NCBI RefSeq assembly: GCF_004087915.1
Contig: NZ_CP035108.1
Coordinates: 1,426,001-1,490,000, forward strand
Source of the DNA: Geovibrio thiophilus
Lineage (GTDB): Bacteria; Chrysiogenota; Deferribacteres; Deferribacterales; Geovibrionaceae
Direction of reading: 5' to 3'
DNA length: 64,000 bases
Shown: in pieces, positions 39,189-47,486 of the stretch
How the letters are laid out: every line of letters starts with the position of its first letter
Numbering within the stretch: position 1 is the stretch's first letter
Position numbers and translations under genes: made by a program
Notes under the pieces: model-generated
Databases searched by the model: none
The model's input: the letters and a program-made list of their open reading frames with translations, nothing else
What the model was told of the DNA's origin: nothing

Positions 39189-41108
39189 TTATCGTCCTAT
39201 TATTTTAGAGAAATACCTCTTTGTTGAATCCTGAAGCTTACTTGTCGCCTTAAACGCCTCTTTGAGAAGATCCGCCTCCTGCTCGCTCAGGGTGTCGGGA
39301 TCCATGTAATGGCTGGGGCTCTCACCCTGTTCTATAAGGTTTATCTCATTCTGAAGACGCAGATAGGTAAATGACTCAAAGGCTGCCTTAAGGTTCTCAA
39401 CGGTAGATTTGTTGAACAGCCTCCTTTCAAGGAGAACATCAAGCCTGTCAAGGGTTGTGACTGCGTGCACACCCTCCTGAAGAGTGAACATGCGGGCGCA
39501 GTCAACTATAAAGATGCTGCCGTTCTCCTTAAGGGATAGCTTGCCTTTGTGTTCCTTCTCGCCGGAGGTTATGAATCTGCCGATGAGATTCAGGGGAACC
39601 TTGTGCTTGAAATCCAGCTCCATCATCTGGAAAAGGAAAAGAGGGTTGGCTTTTATTTCCTGAAAAACGGTTTCCCTGAGGCTTGCGCACAGCGATTCCT
39701 CACCGATAATCGGCATGAAGTCGAAAAATATGGACGAATAGCGTACTCTCTGCGGTTCGGGCACACGTATCCACCTGCTTACTCTTTCCTTCCATTCCGA
39801 AAGCCGCCCGCGCCAGCTTGGGTTGTTCACCATCACCTTTCCGTTGCAGAGGTGATAGCCTATGTCCGCAAGCGCAGAAACCAGCCTTTCGGCGAAGGGG
39901 TCGAAGAATGCCTCCACCTGTTCATGGAGCTCCTCCGGATAGTCTTCAAATATGAAGCCGTTGTCCTGATCGGGTCCGAGGAGCATCTCCTTACGCCCTC
40001 CGCTGCCCATGATTATGAAGGTGTATTTTATCGGCGGAACACTGTGACCTTCTTTTACCATAGACTGAAGCACCACCTCAAAGCAGCGGCGTATTATGCT
40101 GTGGTGAATGTATGAGAGTATCTCCATTGTTTCCACATGGGAGCGGTTTTCGGCCAGAAGTATCTTGGCGACCTTGACTATTTCGCCTCTTATGCGGGTA
40201 AGCTCCTCAATCGTTTCCGCCTCTTTTGCGCTGCCCACGAGGAGCATTGATTTCTGGCTGCGGAACTTCATCAGATCCTGAATGGAGACTATGCCGACAA
40301 TATTCTGCCCGTCAAGGATCGGCAGATGTCTTATGCTGTGGCGGAGCATGAAGGTTGCCGCTTCATACATATAAGTGTCCGGTGTCATGAAATAAGGTTC
40401 AGGAGTCATTACGTCTTTGGCTGTAAAATGCCTCAGGCAGTTTTCCGTGTCGGTGGCAAGCACCTTGCGCACCATGTCTCTCTCTGTGATGATGCCCGTC
40501 ATCTTCCCCGTTCCGTCGCATACCACAAGGGCTGCTATGTCCTGCTCGGTCATCTTCATGGCTATTTCCCGCACAGAGGTTGAGAGGGAGCATGTTTCGA
40601 CAGGTCTGGACATTATTTCAGTCAGGCGCTTCTGAAACGGGTAAGCCTCAATCTGCGCCATGGGGTCAAGGGATTTGTGCTCCGTCATTTCTCGATAGAG
40701 CTTTCTGATCTGCGAATAGATCGCTTTGCTGAAATAGTTCGATATTATAGGGTGCTGCTGGGCAAGACTGAGCAGCGGCTCTTTCGGAATAAGCAGACAA
40801 TGAGTGGCTTCCGTGGTTTTTGCTCCGGCGGCATAGCTCTCGCTTGTGAATATGGGCGACCAGCCGAAGAATCCTCCGGATTTCCGGTAGTCAACAATCA
40901 TCTCCACGCCTTCGCTTGTTTCCGCTGTTATTTCCACCTGACCTTTTTGAATGAAATAAAGATAACCGCTTGGCTCAGACTTCTGAGTGAAAATAACGAC
41001 GCCGTCGGGGTAAACAACAGTTTCGGACAGCGCCTCAAGCTCATCCGCGGCTTTTGCGGGAATATGTTTAAAGGGCTCGCACTCGTAAAGTCTCTTAAGC
41101 TCGCTCAT
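39189..41108 (-). CDS. Cyclic-nucleotide-binding, CBS and DUF294 nucleotidyltransferase-like protein
   Basis: A 639-residue multidomain regulator. Order: cNMP-binding fold (about 15-135, GYLYFIQKGQVEITAE), two CBS motifs (about 165-290, IMSRPVETCSLSTSVREIAM and VMTPEPYFMTPDTYMYEAAT), a DUF294 nucleotidyltransferase domain with IIMGSGGRKEMLLGPDQDNG (the GS-GR-E...DQDN core), and a C-terminal DUF294_C helical part. The fold is that of GlnD-like nucleotidyltransferases. Genes of this architecture commonly accompany sodium:acetate symporters, as here. Start ATG 41108 is chosen for GGGGT upstream; a 41141 start lacks one. A terminator separates it from the symporter genes. Confidence 0.92.
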   Translation of the reverse strand: MSELKRLYECEPFKHIPAKAADELEALSETVVYPDGVVIFTQKSEPSGYLYFIQKGQVEITAETSEGVEMIVDYRKSGGFFGWSPIFTSESYAAGAKTTEATHCLLIPKEPLLSLAQQHPIISNYFSKAIYSQIRKLYREMTEHKSLDPMAQIEAYPFQKRLTEIMSRPVETCSLSTSVREIAMKMTEQDIAALVVCDGTGKMTGIITERDMVRKVLATDTENCLRHFTAKDVMTPEPYFMTPDTYMYEAATFMLRHSIRHLPILDGQNIVGIVSIQDLMKFRSQKSMLLVGSAKEAETIEELTRIRGEIVKVAKILLAENRSHVETMEILSYIHHSIIRRCFEVVLQSMVKEGHSVPPIKYTFIIMGSGGRKEMLLGPDQDNGFIFEDYPEELHEQVEAFFDPFAERLVSALADIGYHLCNGKVMVNNPSWRGRLSEWKERVSRWIRVPEPQRVRYSSIFFDFMPIIGEESLCASLRETVFQEIKANPLFLFQMMELDFKHKVPLNLIGRFITSGEKEHKGKLSLKENGSIFIVDCARMFTLQEGVHAVTTLDRLDVLLERRLFNKSTVENLKAAFESFTYLRLQNEINLIEQGESPSHYMDPDTLSEQEADLLKEAFKATSKLQDSTKRYFSKIIGR

Positions 41109-41146
41109 AGTATTACCCCGTGAATGAATGCTTTGAGTCATTATAA

Positions 41147-41174
41147 CAAAAAAGTCTCCAGTCGGAGACTTTTT
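41147..41174. terminator. Terminator between symporter cluster and DUF294 gene
   Basis: AAAAAGTCTCC-AGTC-GGAGACTTTTT is a symmetric intrinsic terminator with A and T runs on both sides; on the minus strand it ends the symporter unit. Confidence 0.85.
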
Positions 41175-41213
41175 CGGAAAAAAACATGAATATAAAGACG
41201 GTTCAGCAGTCGC

Positions 41214-41588
41214 TTATTCGGCTGTCGCTTCCTTCTTCTTCCTGCCGAACACAAAAGGGTGCGCCTGCTGACGGAGAATGAAGTCCGCGAAAATCTTACC
41301 CCATATGGTTATTCCTGCCATTGCAGACCACTTATCATAGGGATAGCCGAGTGCTATTACACCAAAGGCGGTCCAGAGAGTGAAAAGTCCCGCAACGAGG
41401 TTTATTGTCCCTGCGAACGGAGCCCATTTTTTGGGGTTCGCAGGCGGTTCGCCGCGTTTGACAGCGACCTCAGAGTAATTATTCTGTATTAAAATACGCC
41501 ACGCGCGGCGGAGCCAGAAAAAGGTCAATGGGAACAGCGCAAGAAACAAAACCCATGTGAGCGCCAGACTAACGTAAGAATAATGCAT
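41214..41588 (-). CDS. Small integral membrane protein in the symporter cluster
   Basis: A 124-residue protein not recognised at family level. Three hydrophobic segments are visible: SLALTWVLFLALFPLTFFWL near the N-terminus, TINLVAGLFTLWTAFGVIAL and a weaker ITIWGKIFADFIL. The C-terminus is basic and cytoplasmic-like (FGRKKKEATAE). It has an AAAAGGAG ribosome site and follows the symporter large subunit on the same strand with a hairpin between them. It may be an accessory subunit of the symporter; that rests only on position. Confidence 0.75.
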   Translation of the reverse strand: MHYSYVSLALTWVLFLALFPLTFFWLRRAWRILIQNNYSEVAVKRGEPPANPKKWAPFAGTINLVAGLFTLWTAFGVIALGYPYDKWSAMAGITIWGKIFADFILRQQAHPFVFGRKKKEATAE

Positions 41589-41637
41589 GTAAAAACTCCT
41601 TTTAATATTACGGCAACCTGTACCTTCTTCTTAAAGC

Positions 41638-41665
41638 GCTCCGCCGGAAGACGCTCCGGCGGAGC
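41638..41665 (-). terminator. GC-rich hairpin after the symporter large subunit
   Basis: An 11-bp stem (GCTCCGCCGGA / TCCGGCGGAGC) with a 6-nt loop follows the symporter stop codon. The tail on the minus strand is short (GCTTTAAG), so termination may be partial. Confidence 0.6.
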
Positions 41666-41702
41666 ATTGGTTAATCAAGCTTGGTCAAAGGAAAGAGGTC
41701 TA

Positions 41703-43508
41703 TCAGTGTCCGCCAGTGGCTTCGCCGGCGCCTCTGGGGATACGTACGCTTTCTACCATCTCAGCTATATGAGAGGGAACGGGTGCTGTCATGTTCTTCA
41801 CAGCGAAAGCCACTGCGAAGTTGATAACTGCGCCTATTGCTCCGAAGGCGTTGGGAGATATTCCGAAGAAGAAGTCCTTACCGCCGAAGAGGGCATAAAA
41901 TTCAGTTCCTTTGACGTAGAATATTCCGGTGTGAGCAAAGACATAGAACATTGTGGCGAGAAGACCCGCGAGCATGCCCGCTATTGCGCCCTGTTTGTTC
42001 ATTGTTTTGCTGAATATTCCCATCATCAGAGCAGGGAAGATGGATGATGCCGCAAGACCGAACGCTATCGCCACCGTGCCTGCCGCGAAATCGGGCGGGT
42101 TCATGCCGAGGTAGCCTGCGCCGACTATTGCCGCAGCCATTGCGATTCGTCCTGCCATCAGCTCGCCTTTTTCTGTGAGATCCTTCATGAACATGTTTTT
42201 CAGAAGGTCATGTGAAACGGCGGATGATATAGCAAGGAGAAGACCCGCAGCCGTTGAGAGAGCCGCCGCAAGACCGCCTGCCGCCACAAGTGCTATGACC
42301 CAGTTAGGGAGCCTTGCGATTTCAGGGTTTGCGAGAACCATAATATCGTTGTTAACTGAGAGTTCGTTGCCCTGCCAGCCTGCTGCTTCTGCCTGTGCGA
42401 GGAATTCAGCGTTCTTTGATTTATCGTTGTAGTACTGGATGCGTCCGTCTGCGTTTTTGTCTTCATACGTGAGGAGTCCTGTAACTTCCCAGCGTTTGAA
42501 CCATTCGGGACGGCTGTCATACTGAACGCTTGCCTCTTCGGCGAAAACATCGCCGCCGGACTTAACGGCTGTGTTGATTGTGGCGTGAAGGTTAAGACGA
42601 GCCATAGCCGCAACTGCGGGGGCAGTTGTGTAAAGGATCGCTATGAAAACAAGCGCCCAGCCTGCTGAGGAGCGGGCGTCCTTAACCTTGGGAACAGTGA
42701 AGAAGCGGATAATAACGTGGGGCAGACCCGCAGTACCGATCATCAGCGAAACAGTGTACACAAACATATTCAGCCTGTCCCCGGGGAGTGCGGTTGTGTA
42801 CTTCCCGAAGCCGAGGTCGTTTACGATGTGGTCAAGCTTTTCGAGCATGTGCATGTCTGAACCGCTGAAAGTTGAACCGAGACCGAGCTGAGGAATGGGG
42901 TTGCCTGTGAGCTGGAATGATATGAATATCGCGGGGATTGTATACGCGAGGATCAGTACGCAGTACTGGGCAACCTGAGTATAGGTAATCCCTTTCATAC
43001 CGCCGAAAACCGCGTAAACAAAAACTATCGCCATACCGACTACAACACCTACGTTATTGGAGACACCGAGAAAGCGGGAAAATGCCACGCCGACACCGGT
43101 CATCTGACCGATAATATACGTGGTTGAAGCTACCAGAAGACAAATTACCGCCACAATTGTTGCTGTGTCGGAGTAGAAACGTGCTTTAAAGAAATCAGGT
43201 ACTGTAAATTTTCCGAACTTTCTGAGATAAGGTGCCAGAAGCATAGCGAGGAGAACATATCCTCCTGTCCAGCCCATAAGGAACAGAGCGCCGCCGTAGC
43301 CCATATAGCCGATCATGCCCGCCATAGAGATGAAGGACGCAGCAGACATCCAGTCCGCTCCGGTCGCCATACCGTTCATGATGGGGTGAACGCCGCCGCC
43401 TGCTACATAAAACTCTTTAGTACTGCCGGCGCGCGCCCAGAATGCTATACCTATGTAAAGGGCGAATGTTAAACCGACTACCAGATAAATCGTTGCTTGC
43501 AAACTCAT
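41703..43508 (-). CDS. Sodium:solute symporter large subunit (VC_2705/ActP-like)
   Basis: A 601-residue member of the sodium:solute symporter family with about 13 membrane helices. Early segments include FWARAGSTKEFYVAGGGVHP and GMATGADWMSAASFISMAGM, the helix 2-3 signature; VFGGMKGITYTQVAQYCVLI and AGGLAAALSTAAGLLLAISS are later family signatures. A hydrophilic insertion of about 70 residues (about 310-380) interrupts the core, as in the subfamily that pairs with a DUF4212 small subunit. The small-subunit gene lies 10 bp upstream. Acetate or a similar short-chain acid is the usual presumed substrate; it is not proven by the sequence. Confidence 0.93.
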   Translation of the reverse strand: MSLQATIYLVVGLTFALYIGIAFWARAGSTKEFYVAGGGVHPIMNGMATGADWMSAASFISMAGMIGYMGYGGALFLMGWTGGYVLLAMLLAPYLRKFGKFTVPDFFKARFYSDTATIVAVICLLVASTTYIIGQMTGVGVAFSRFLGVSNNVGVVVGMAIVFVYAVFGGMKGITYTQVAQYCVLILAYTIPAIFISFQLTGNPIPQLGLGSTFSGSDMHMLEKLDHIVNDLGFGKYTTALPGDRLNMFVYTVSLMIGTAGLPHVIIRFFTVPKVKDARSSAGWALVFIAILYTTAPAVAAMARLNLHATINTAVKSGGDVFAEEASVQYDSRPEWFKRWEVTGLLTYEDKNADGRIQYYNDKSKNAEFLAQAEAAGWQGNELSVNNDIMVLANPEIARLPNWVIALVAAGGLAAALSTAAGLLLAISSAVSHDLLKNMFMKDLTEKGELMAGRIAMAAAIVGAGYLGMNPPDFAAGTVAIAFGLAASSIFPALMMGIFSKTMNKQGAIAGMLAGLLATMFYVFAHTGIFYVKGTEFYALFGGKDFFFGISPNAFGAIGAVINFAVAFAVKNMTAPVPSHIAEMVESVRIPRGAGEATGGH

Positions 43509-43518
43509 TATGCCCTCC

Positions 43519-43773
43519 TTACTTTTCTTCTACATCAAATTCTTCGTCAATTTTGCCCATCAGCTTTGCATAGATGAAGATGAGAGCGACAAAGATATAG
43601 ATGGAGCCCTGCTGTGCAAACCAGAAACCGAGGGGATAACCGCCGAGTTTGATTTTGTCCAGCGCGCTTGCGAACATAATTCCTGCTCCGTAAGAGCATA
43701 AGAACCATACGATCAGGACGTTGCGAATGAGTCCTAATACTTTTTTCCAGTAAAGCTCATGTGACTTTTCCAT
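43519..43773 (-). CDS. Sodium:solute symporter small subunit (DUF4212)
   Basis: An 84-residue membrane protein with two helices: VLIVWFLCSYGAGIMFA and FWFAQQGSIYIFVALIFIYA; it has the conserved GYPLGFWFAQQGSIY sequence of the DUF4212/TIGR03647 small subunits. It is encoded just before the large subunit on the same strand and must pair with it in the inner membrane. Its C-terminal tail is acidic. Confidence 0.93.
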   Translation of the reverse strand: MEKSHELYWKKVLGLIRNVLIVWFLCSYGAGIMFASALDKIKLGGYPLGFWFAQQGSIYIFVALIFIYAKLMGKIDEEFDVEEK

Positions 43774-44580
43774 AAAAACAACACCTCGCTAAGTTAATTC
43801 TGTACTCCTGTGGTTTTCTGACCTTGTTTAAGCGTGGGCAGCCTCCCTTAATCATTGTAAAATACAGGTTAATATATAAGTTTATAATTAACCTTCTTTT
43901 CTGTTCAGATAATAGTAAACCGTTTTAAAATTGTCAACACTAAAAAATCCTGTATTATAGGGTGTTTGTGTGCAGTATACAATTTTACCATTATAAGTTA
44001 CGGTAAAAATTAAATATTGGTATGCAGGCTGGTCTTCATTCTGCCTGAAAAAAAAGTTTATAAGAGCAGAAATTACTCATTCTTCACATCCTTTTTGCAG
44101 TAAAGCCTCCTGTGAGGCGTATTATGTATAATAGCCTATCTATTAGCATATTATATGCTTTTTAAACTTGCTCTTACACTTGTTTACTGTGCTATAAATT
44201 TATTTAACATTAAAAACCGCATATGCAGGTTTACGTAATATGAAGATGTTTTCCTGCATTTGTTTGTTTTAATCTGTTACATAAATAGAACCATGTTATT
44301 GATTGATGGTATTGTGAGTGCAAGGGGTCTTCTGTTTGAGCGCCCCGATTCAGATTCTTCTGTTTACAGTCAGGAAAAATGATTCAAATAAAGTATTGTG
44401 TATGGATAGGGTATGAGCAGTCCATATTATTACTTAAGACAGACCTCTGTTATTATTTTAACACGGAAAATATCCATCTATTGTAAAAAAAGTAAATTTA
44501 AGGGAATTGCCGAAACATCGAAAATAGGTTGGAGGAAAATTTACTGCCCTCTTCAGGTGTTTGAGGAGGGCAGGTGAAGA
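43774..44580. other. 807-bp AT-rich intergenic region without a credible gene
   Basis: The stretch is low in GC and holds no convincing ORF; a 29-codon ORF at 44293-44382 has no ribosome site. The right half must contain the promoter of the symporter unit on the minus strand side (43774-43950), with several AT-rich boxes. At the other end the terminator of the next minus-strand operon lies at 44544-44573. The remaining 500 bp are unexplained. Confidence 0.5.
44544..44573 (-). terminator. Terminator of the hemE-to-lipoprotein operon
   Basis: A 12-bp stem (CTGCCCTCTTCA / TGAGGAGGGCAG, one G-U pair) with loop GGTGTT lies 8 bp after the lipoprotein stop codon; the minus-strand tail is TAAATTTT. 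Confidence 0.75.
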
Positions 44581-45090
44581 TTATTTCTCTTTTTTGGTAA
44601 GAAGAAGCCTGATTTTTCCTTTTATAGGCTGAAAGAAGAAATCTGGTGTTTCAGCGGATGTCTGTCCCTGTTTAACGAACGTATCCTCTTCTGCTGGCAT
44701 AAACTCATATGCTATGACCAGCTCTTTTTCATCCTTTGATGGAACATAAAATTCAAATGCTTTATGGCTGAGCATTTTTATGCTGCCCAGATTCCTGAAT
44801 ACGTGTGATTTTTCCTGATACTGACCGCTCAGTGAGTCGGAAACATCGAGGGTTACGTTGCTGGCAAAGCTTCTGCTTATATTTTGAATAACCCCTTTCA
44901 CCATTATCCCGCTGCCCATGGGCGCAAAGTCGTAAAATGCCCTGAAGTGCTCTGAAGCGGCAATGTAGCCGTAATCCTCACGCAGTTCGTTGGCAGGCTT
45001 GTAGTTCAGCGGTGCGCCCGCGCATGAAACTGTGAAAACACACACGCATAGAAGAGCGCTAAATTTTAAAAAGTTCTTTTTCCTTTTCAT
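44581..45090 (-). CDS. Lipoprotein of unknown function
   Basis: A 169-residue lipoprotein; the signal peptide KRKKNFLKFSALLCVCVFTV ends in a lipobox (TVSCAG). The mature part is a beta-rich domain with GSGIMVKGVIQNISRSFASN, reminiscent of FxLYD-like small domains found in secreted proteins, and a charged C-terminus. I cannot name the family. Start at 45090 is the methionine before the signal peptide; it overlaps the HDOD gene by 32 bp. A longer start at 45120 would add ten residues inside the neighbouring gene. It is the last gene of the minus-strand operon. Confidence 0.8.
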   Translation of the reverse strand: MKRKKNFLKFSALLCVCVFTVSCAGAPLNYKPANELREDYGYIAASEHFRAFYDFAPMGSGIMVKGVIQNISRSFASNVTLDVSDSLSGQYQEKSHVFRNLGSIKMLSHKAFEFYVPSKDEKELVIAYEFMPAEEDTFVKQGQTSAETPDFFFQPIKGKIRLLLTKKEK

Positions 45091-45907
45091 ATATGTCCAT
45101 AAGTGCCGACTCAAGTTCATCTCCGTCCTCCGGCGTCATTCCGAGATATTTCATAGAGTGCTGAAACTTCTCAATATCGTGATGGTTGTTGATTCCTATC
45201 AGTTTGGACTTGGTCAGGTTGTTGGCAAAGCATATGAGATGCGCCAAATCCCTGTATTTGCTTTTATCAGGCTGATGATGCCAGCGGACGACATCCGTAA
45301 GGTGAGCGGGCATTCCCCATTTTTCAAGGGCGAGTCCGCCGACATCGGTATGATCAAATCCGAGGTTCTCATTTTCCATCTGCCGCAGATCAAGCTTTTT
45401 GTTGTAAGCATCCTGCACAATTGCCTCATAGCTGTGCACCTCTTTAGCCAGTATAAGCTGTCCGAGGTCATGCAGAAGTCCTATGATGAAGCATTCCTCC
45501 GCCAGAGCGGGTCTGACCCTCAGTGCCGTGAGCCTTGCGCTTATGGCAACTGTGAGGGAGTGCTCCCAGAGCTTCTGCTCCAGAAGACGCAGATTGCCGG
45601 AGCCGAAAAGAGCCTTTGAGGAGAGGGAGATAACAAGGTTTTTCACCGTGTTCATGCCCAGATAGGTTATCGCCTGCTTTATGGTGGATATTTTGGTGGA
45701 GGGGTTATACAGAGCGGAATTCGCCAGACGCAGAATCTCCGTTGTAAGTCCCATATCCTTTGAAACGCAGTAAACCAGATCCGTTACATGGTATTCAGGA
45801 TTTTCAAGGATTTTCACCACCTTAAACGCTGTCTGAGGTATGGGGGGAAAATCCCTGACCGAGTCCAGTATGCTTTTCAGTTTGTCAGACTCATTAATCC
45901 GTTGCAT
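45059..45907 (-). CDS. HDOD-domain protein
   Basis: A 282-residue HDOD (HD-related output) protein. The domain spans about residues 12-215: FPPIPQTAFKVVKILENPEY, DMGLTTEILRLANSALYNPS, QAITYLGMNTVKNLVISLS and IIGLLHDLGQLILAKEVHSY. Parts of an HD-type metal site remain (HDLG, GFDHTDVGG, WHHQ), which is not usual for plain HDOD proteins, so some hydrolase-like residues are kept. Such proteins act in signalling, often in motility or c-di-GMP networks, without known enzymatic activity. It is 24 bp after the coiled-coil gene. Confidence 0.88.
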   Translation of the reverse strand: MQRINESDKLKSILDSVRDFPPIPQTAFKVVKILENPEYHVTDLVYCVSKDMGLTTEILRLANSALYNPSTKISTIKQAITYLGMNTVKNLVISLSSKALFGSGNLRLLEQKLWEHSLTVAISARLTALRVRPALAEECFIIGLLHDLGQLILAKEVHSYEAIVQDAYNKKLDLRQMENENLGFDHTDVGGLALEKWGMPAHLTDVVRWHHQPDKSKYRDLAHLICFANNLTKSKLIGINNHHDIEKFQHSMKYLGMTPEDGDELESALMDIYEKEKELFKI

Positions 45908-45931
45908 TCATCTACCGCGGGAGGCTTATTT

Positions 45932-46516
45932 TTATTCGTCGTCTTTGTCGTCGAGAGGGATCGATTTCGCCTCAATTGCTTTTCTGGCTGAGTCCGCGGA
46001 ATCTTTTGCCGCAGGCTGTTCTTTGGTTTTCTTTTTAATATCAGTAATATCCAGATTTTTATCAGCTATTTCGGCTTCAATGGATTTGATCATGGAGTAT
46101 TCGGGCTCGATCATATCCACTTCAAGGTATCCTTCTTTGACAAGCTCAATGGCTTTTTTGCCGAGGAGTTTAAGTCTTTCGTCCTTTTTCTTTTTAAGAG
46201 CGACAATATCAAGCTTGATTTTGGCTATTTTTGTAAGGCGGAGAACCTCTTCCTTGCCTTTTTCATAGCTTTCCTTCAGCCAGTCGCCCATTTTTTCGCC
46301 GGTATTGTGGACTTTATCTTCAAATGAGCCGTGTCTGTGCTTGTAGTTGCCGTAGTTGCTGCGTTTTTTAGCCTGCTCACTTGGGTCTTCCTTTTCTTCC
46401 GCGTCTTCATCAAGATCAACGTCCGAGCAGCAGGATGAATCATGGGCAAACTTTTTGCGTGCCTCAAGCTCTTCGGTTTCTTCTGTCTCTTCCTGACTGC
46501 GTTTTTCTTTATCCAT
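45932..46516 (-). CDS. Charged coiled-coil protein of unknown function
   Basis: A 194-residue highly charged, predicted helical protein. The first third is acidic (KRSQEETEETEELEARKKFA, then DVDLDEDAEEKEDPSEQAKK); the middle is a predicted coiled coil (about residues 80-165, EEVLRLTKIAKIKLDIVALK and AEIADKNLDITDIKKKTKEQ). There is no signal or membrane segment. No family recognised. It has a clear AGGAGG site 12 bp after the zinc-ribbon gene and is co-transcribed with it. Low-complexity acidic residues make database matches unreliable. Confidence 0.75.
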   Translation of the reverse strand: MDKEKRSQEETEETEELEARKKFAHDSSCCSDVDLDEDAEEKEDPSEQAKKRSNYGNYKHRHGSFEDKVHNTGEKMGDWLKESYEKGKEEVLRLTKIAKIKLDIVALKKKKDERLKLLGKKAIELVKEGYLEVDMIEPEYSMIKSIEAEIADKNLDITDIKKKTKEQPAAKDSADSARKAIEAKSIPLDDKDDE

Positions 46517-46528
46517 AATTTCCTCCTG

Positions 46529-46930
46529 TTATCTTGTTAAAATCTCTATTTTTTCCTGCTGCAAATGTATTATGCAGATCAGGATTATGTTTATCAGAAG
46601 TGAGAATATAAACAGCACATACCCTGCAATATATGCCTTAGACTCTTTTACCGCAGCTTTTTTTGAGGGAAAAAGGTTTTTTATTTCTGTCCATGGCGTA
46701 TAGACTGTCGCTGCCATATCGGTTTCAAGCAGTGTTCCTTTTTCCAGAGCTTCACGGATTTCTTTTTCACTGAGCCCCTGCTTAGTCTCCTCACCGGTCA
46801 TGATGTCAAACTTGGCAGCCTTCTTTTTAACCGGATATGTGCGTCCGCAGGACGGGCACTCGGTTTTCTTTCCCGCTTTGTATGAAAACTCGGCGGAGCA
46901 GTTTTTGCAGATACCCTTTATCATTCCCAT
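46529..46930 (-). CDS. Zinc-ribbon protein with a C-terminal membrane helix
   Basis: A 133-residue protein. The N-terminus carries a zinc ribbon of the MJ0042 type (CKNCSAEFSYKAGKKTECPS then CGR; two CxxC pairs about 15 residues apart). A middle segment has a GYF-like feel (LSEKEIREALEKGTLLETDM, ATVYTPWTEI). One hydrophobic helix (about 100-122, YVLFIFSLLINIILICIIHL) anchors it near the C-terminus. The start codon is within the end of ubiX (10-bp overlap), with an in-frame ATG two codons later. Function unknown; it is conserved in arrangement with the coiled-coil gene here only as far as I can see. Confidence 0.8.
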   Translation of the reverse strand: MGMIKGICKNCSAEFSYKAGKKTECPSCGRTYPVKKKAAKFDIMTGEETKQGLSEKEIREALEKGTLLETDMAATVYTPWTEIKNLFPSKKAAVKESKAYIAGYVLFIFSLLINIILICIIHLQQEKIEILTR

Positions 46931-47478
46931 CTTTTAAAAAGCCTGTGGTCTGTTTTAAGTATATCAAATATTTTCCCGATCATGAAAGAGATAAGATCAT
47001 CTATGGATTCCGGTTTGTGGTAAAAGGCGGGTGCGGCGGGGATTATCACCGCTCCGGCTTTAGCCAGTTTCGTAAGGTTTTCAAGGTGTATCAGGTTCAG
47101 CGGAGCCTCCCTGAACAGAATCACAAGATCCCGCTTTTCCTTCATTGCCACGTCAGCGCAGCGTTCCACAAGGTTTGAACTCACACCTGAGGCTATTCTG
47201 CCCACACAGCCCATTGAGGCGGGGGCGATTATGTAATGATCCACCATGAACGAACCGCTGGAAACAGGAGCGGCGAAGTTTCGGCTGTCGTGGAATATCA
47301 CGTTTCCGCCGAACTCTGCTCTATCAAGCTCTTTCCCTGTTTCGATCAGTATATTTTCGTGTCCGTCAGGCGTTATGCAGACATGGACTTCCGCGTCAAG
47401 CTTCGTCAGCTCATCCAGAAGCTTCAGTCCGTAAACAGCGCCGCTCGCGCCGGTTATGCCGAGAAAAAACTTTTTCAT
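46921..47478 (-). CDS. ubiX: Flavin prenyltransferase UbiX
   Basis: A 185-residue UbiX that makes prenylated FMN, the cofactor of UbiD-type decarboxylases. It begins FFLGITGASGAVYGLKLLDE, the flavin-binding motif, and has the typical SGSFMVDHYIIAPASMGCVG region and a late REAPLNLIHLENLTKLAKAG stretch with the conserved P-L segment. Length is normal. It follows a UbiA-family prenyltransferase by 8 bp; both act in quinone biosynthesis, and in futalosine-type menaquinone producers a UbiX/UbiD-like pair follows MqnP. Confidence 0.95.
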   Translation of the reverse strand: MKKFFLGITGASGAVYGLKLLDELTKLDAEVHVCITPDGHENILIETGKELDRAEFGGNVIFHDSRNFAAPVSSGSFMVDHYIIAPASMGCVGRIASGVSSNLVERCADVAMKEKRDLVILFREAPLNLIHLENLTKLAKAGAVIIPAAPAFYHKPESIDDLISFMIGKIFDILKTDHRLFKRWE

Positions 47479-47486
47479 AAGTTATA

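Noticed and set aside
44293-44382. 29-codon ORF in the large AT-rich gap
   Set aside because: No ribosome binding site, no hydrophobic or conserved pattern, and length is within chance expectation.
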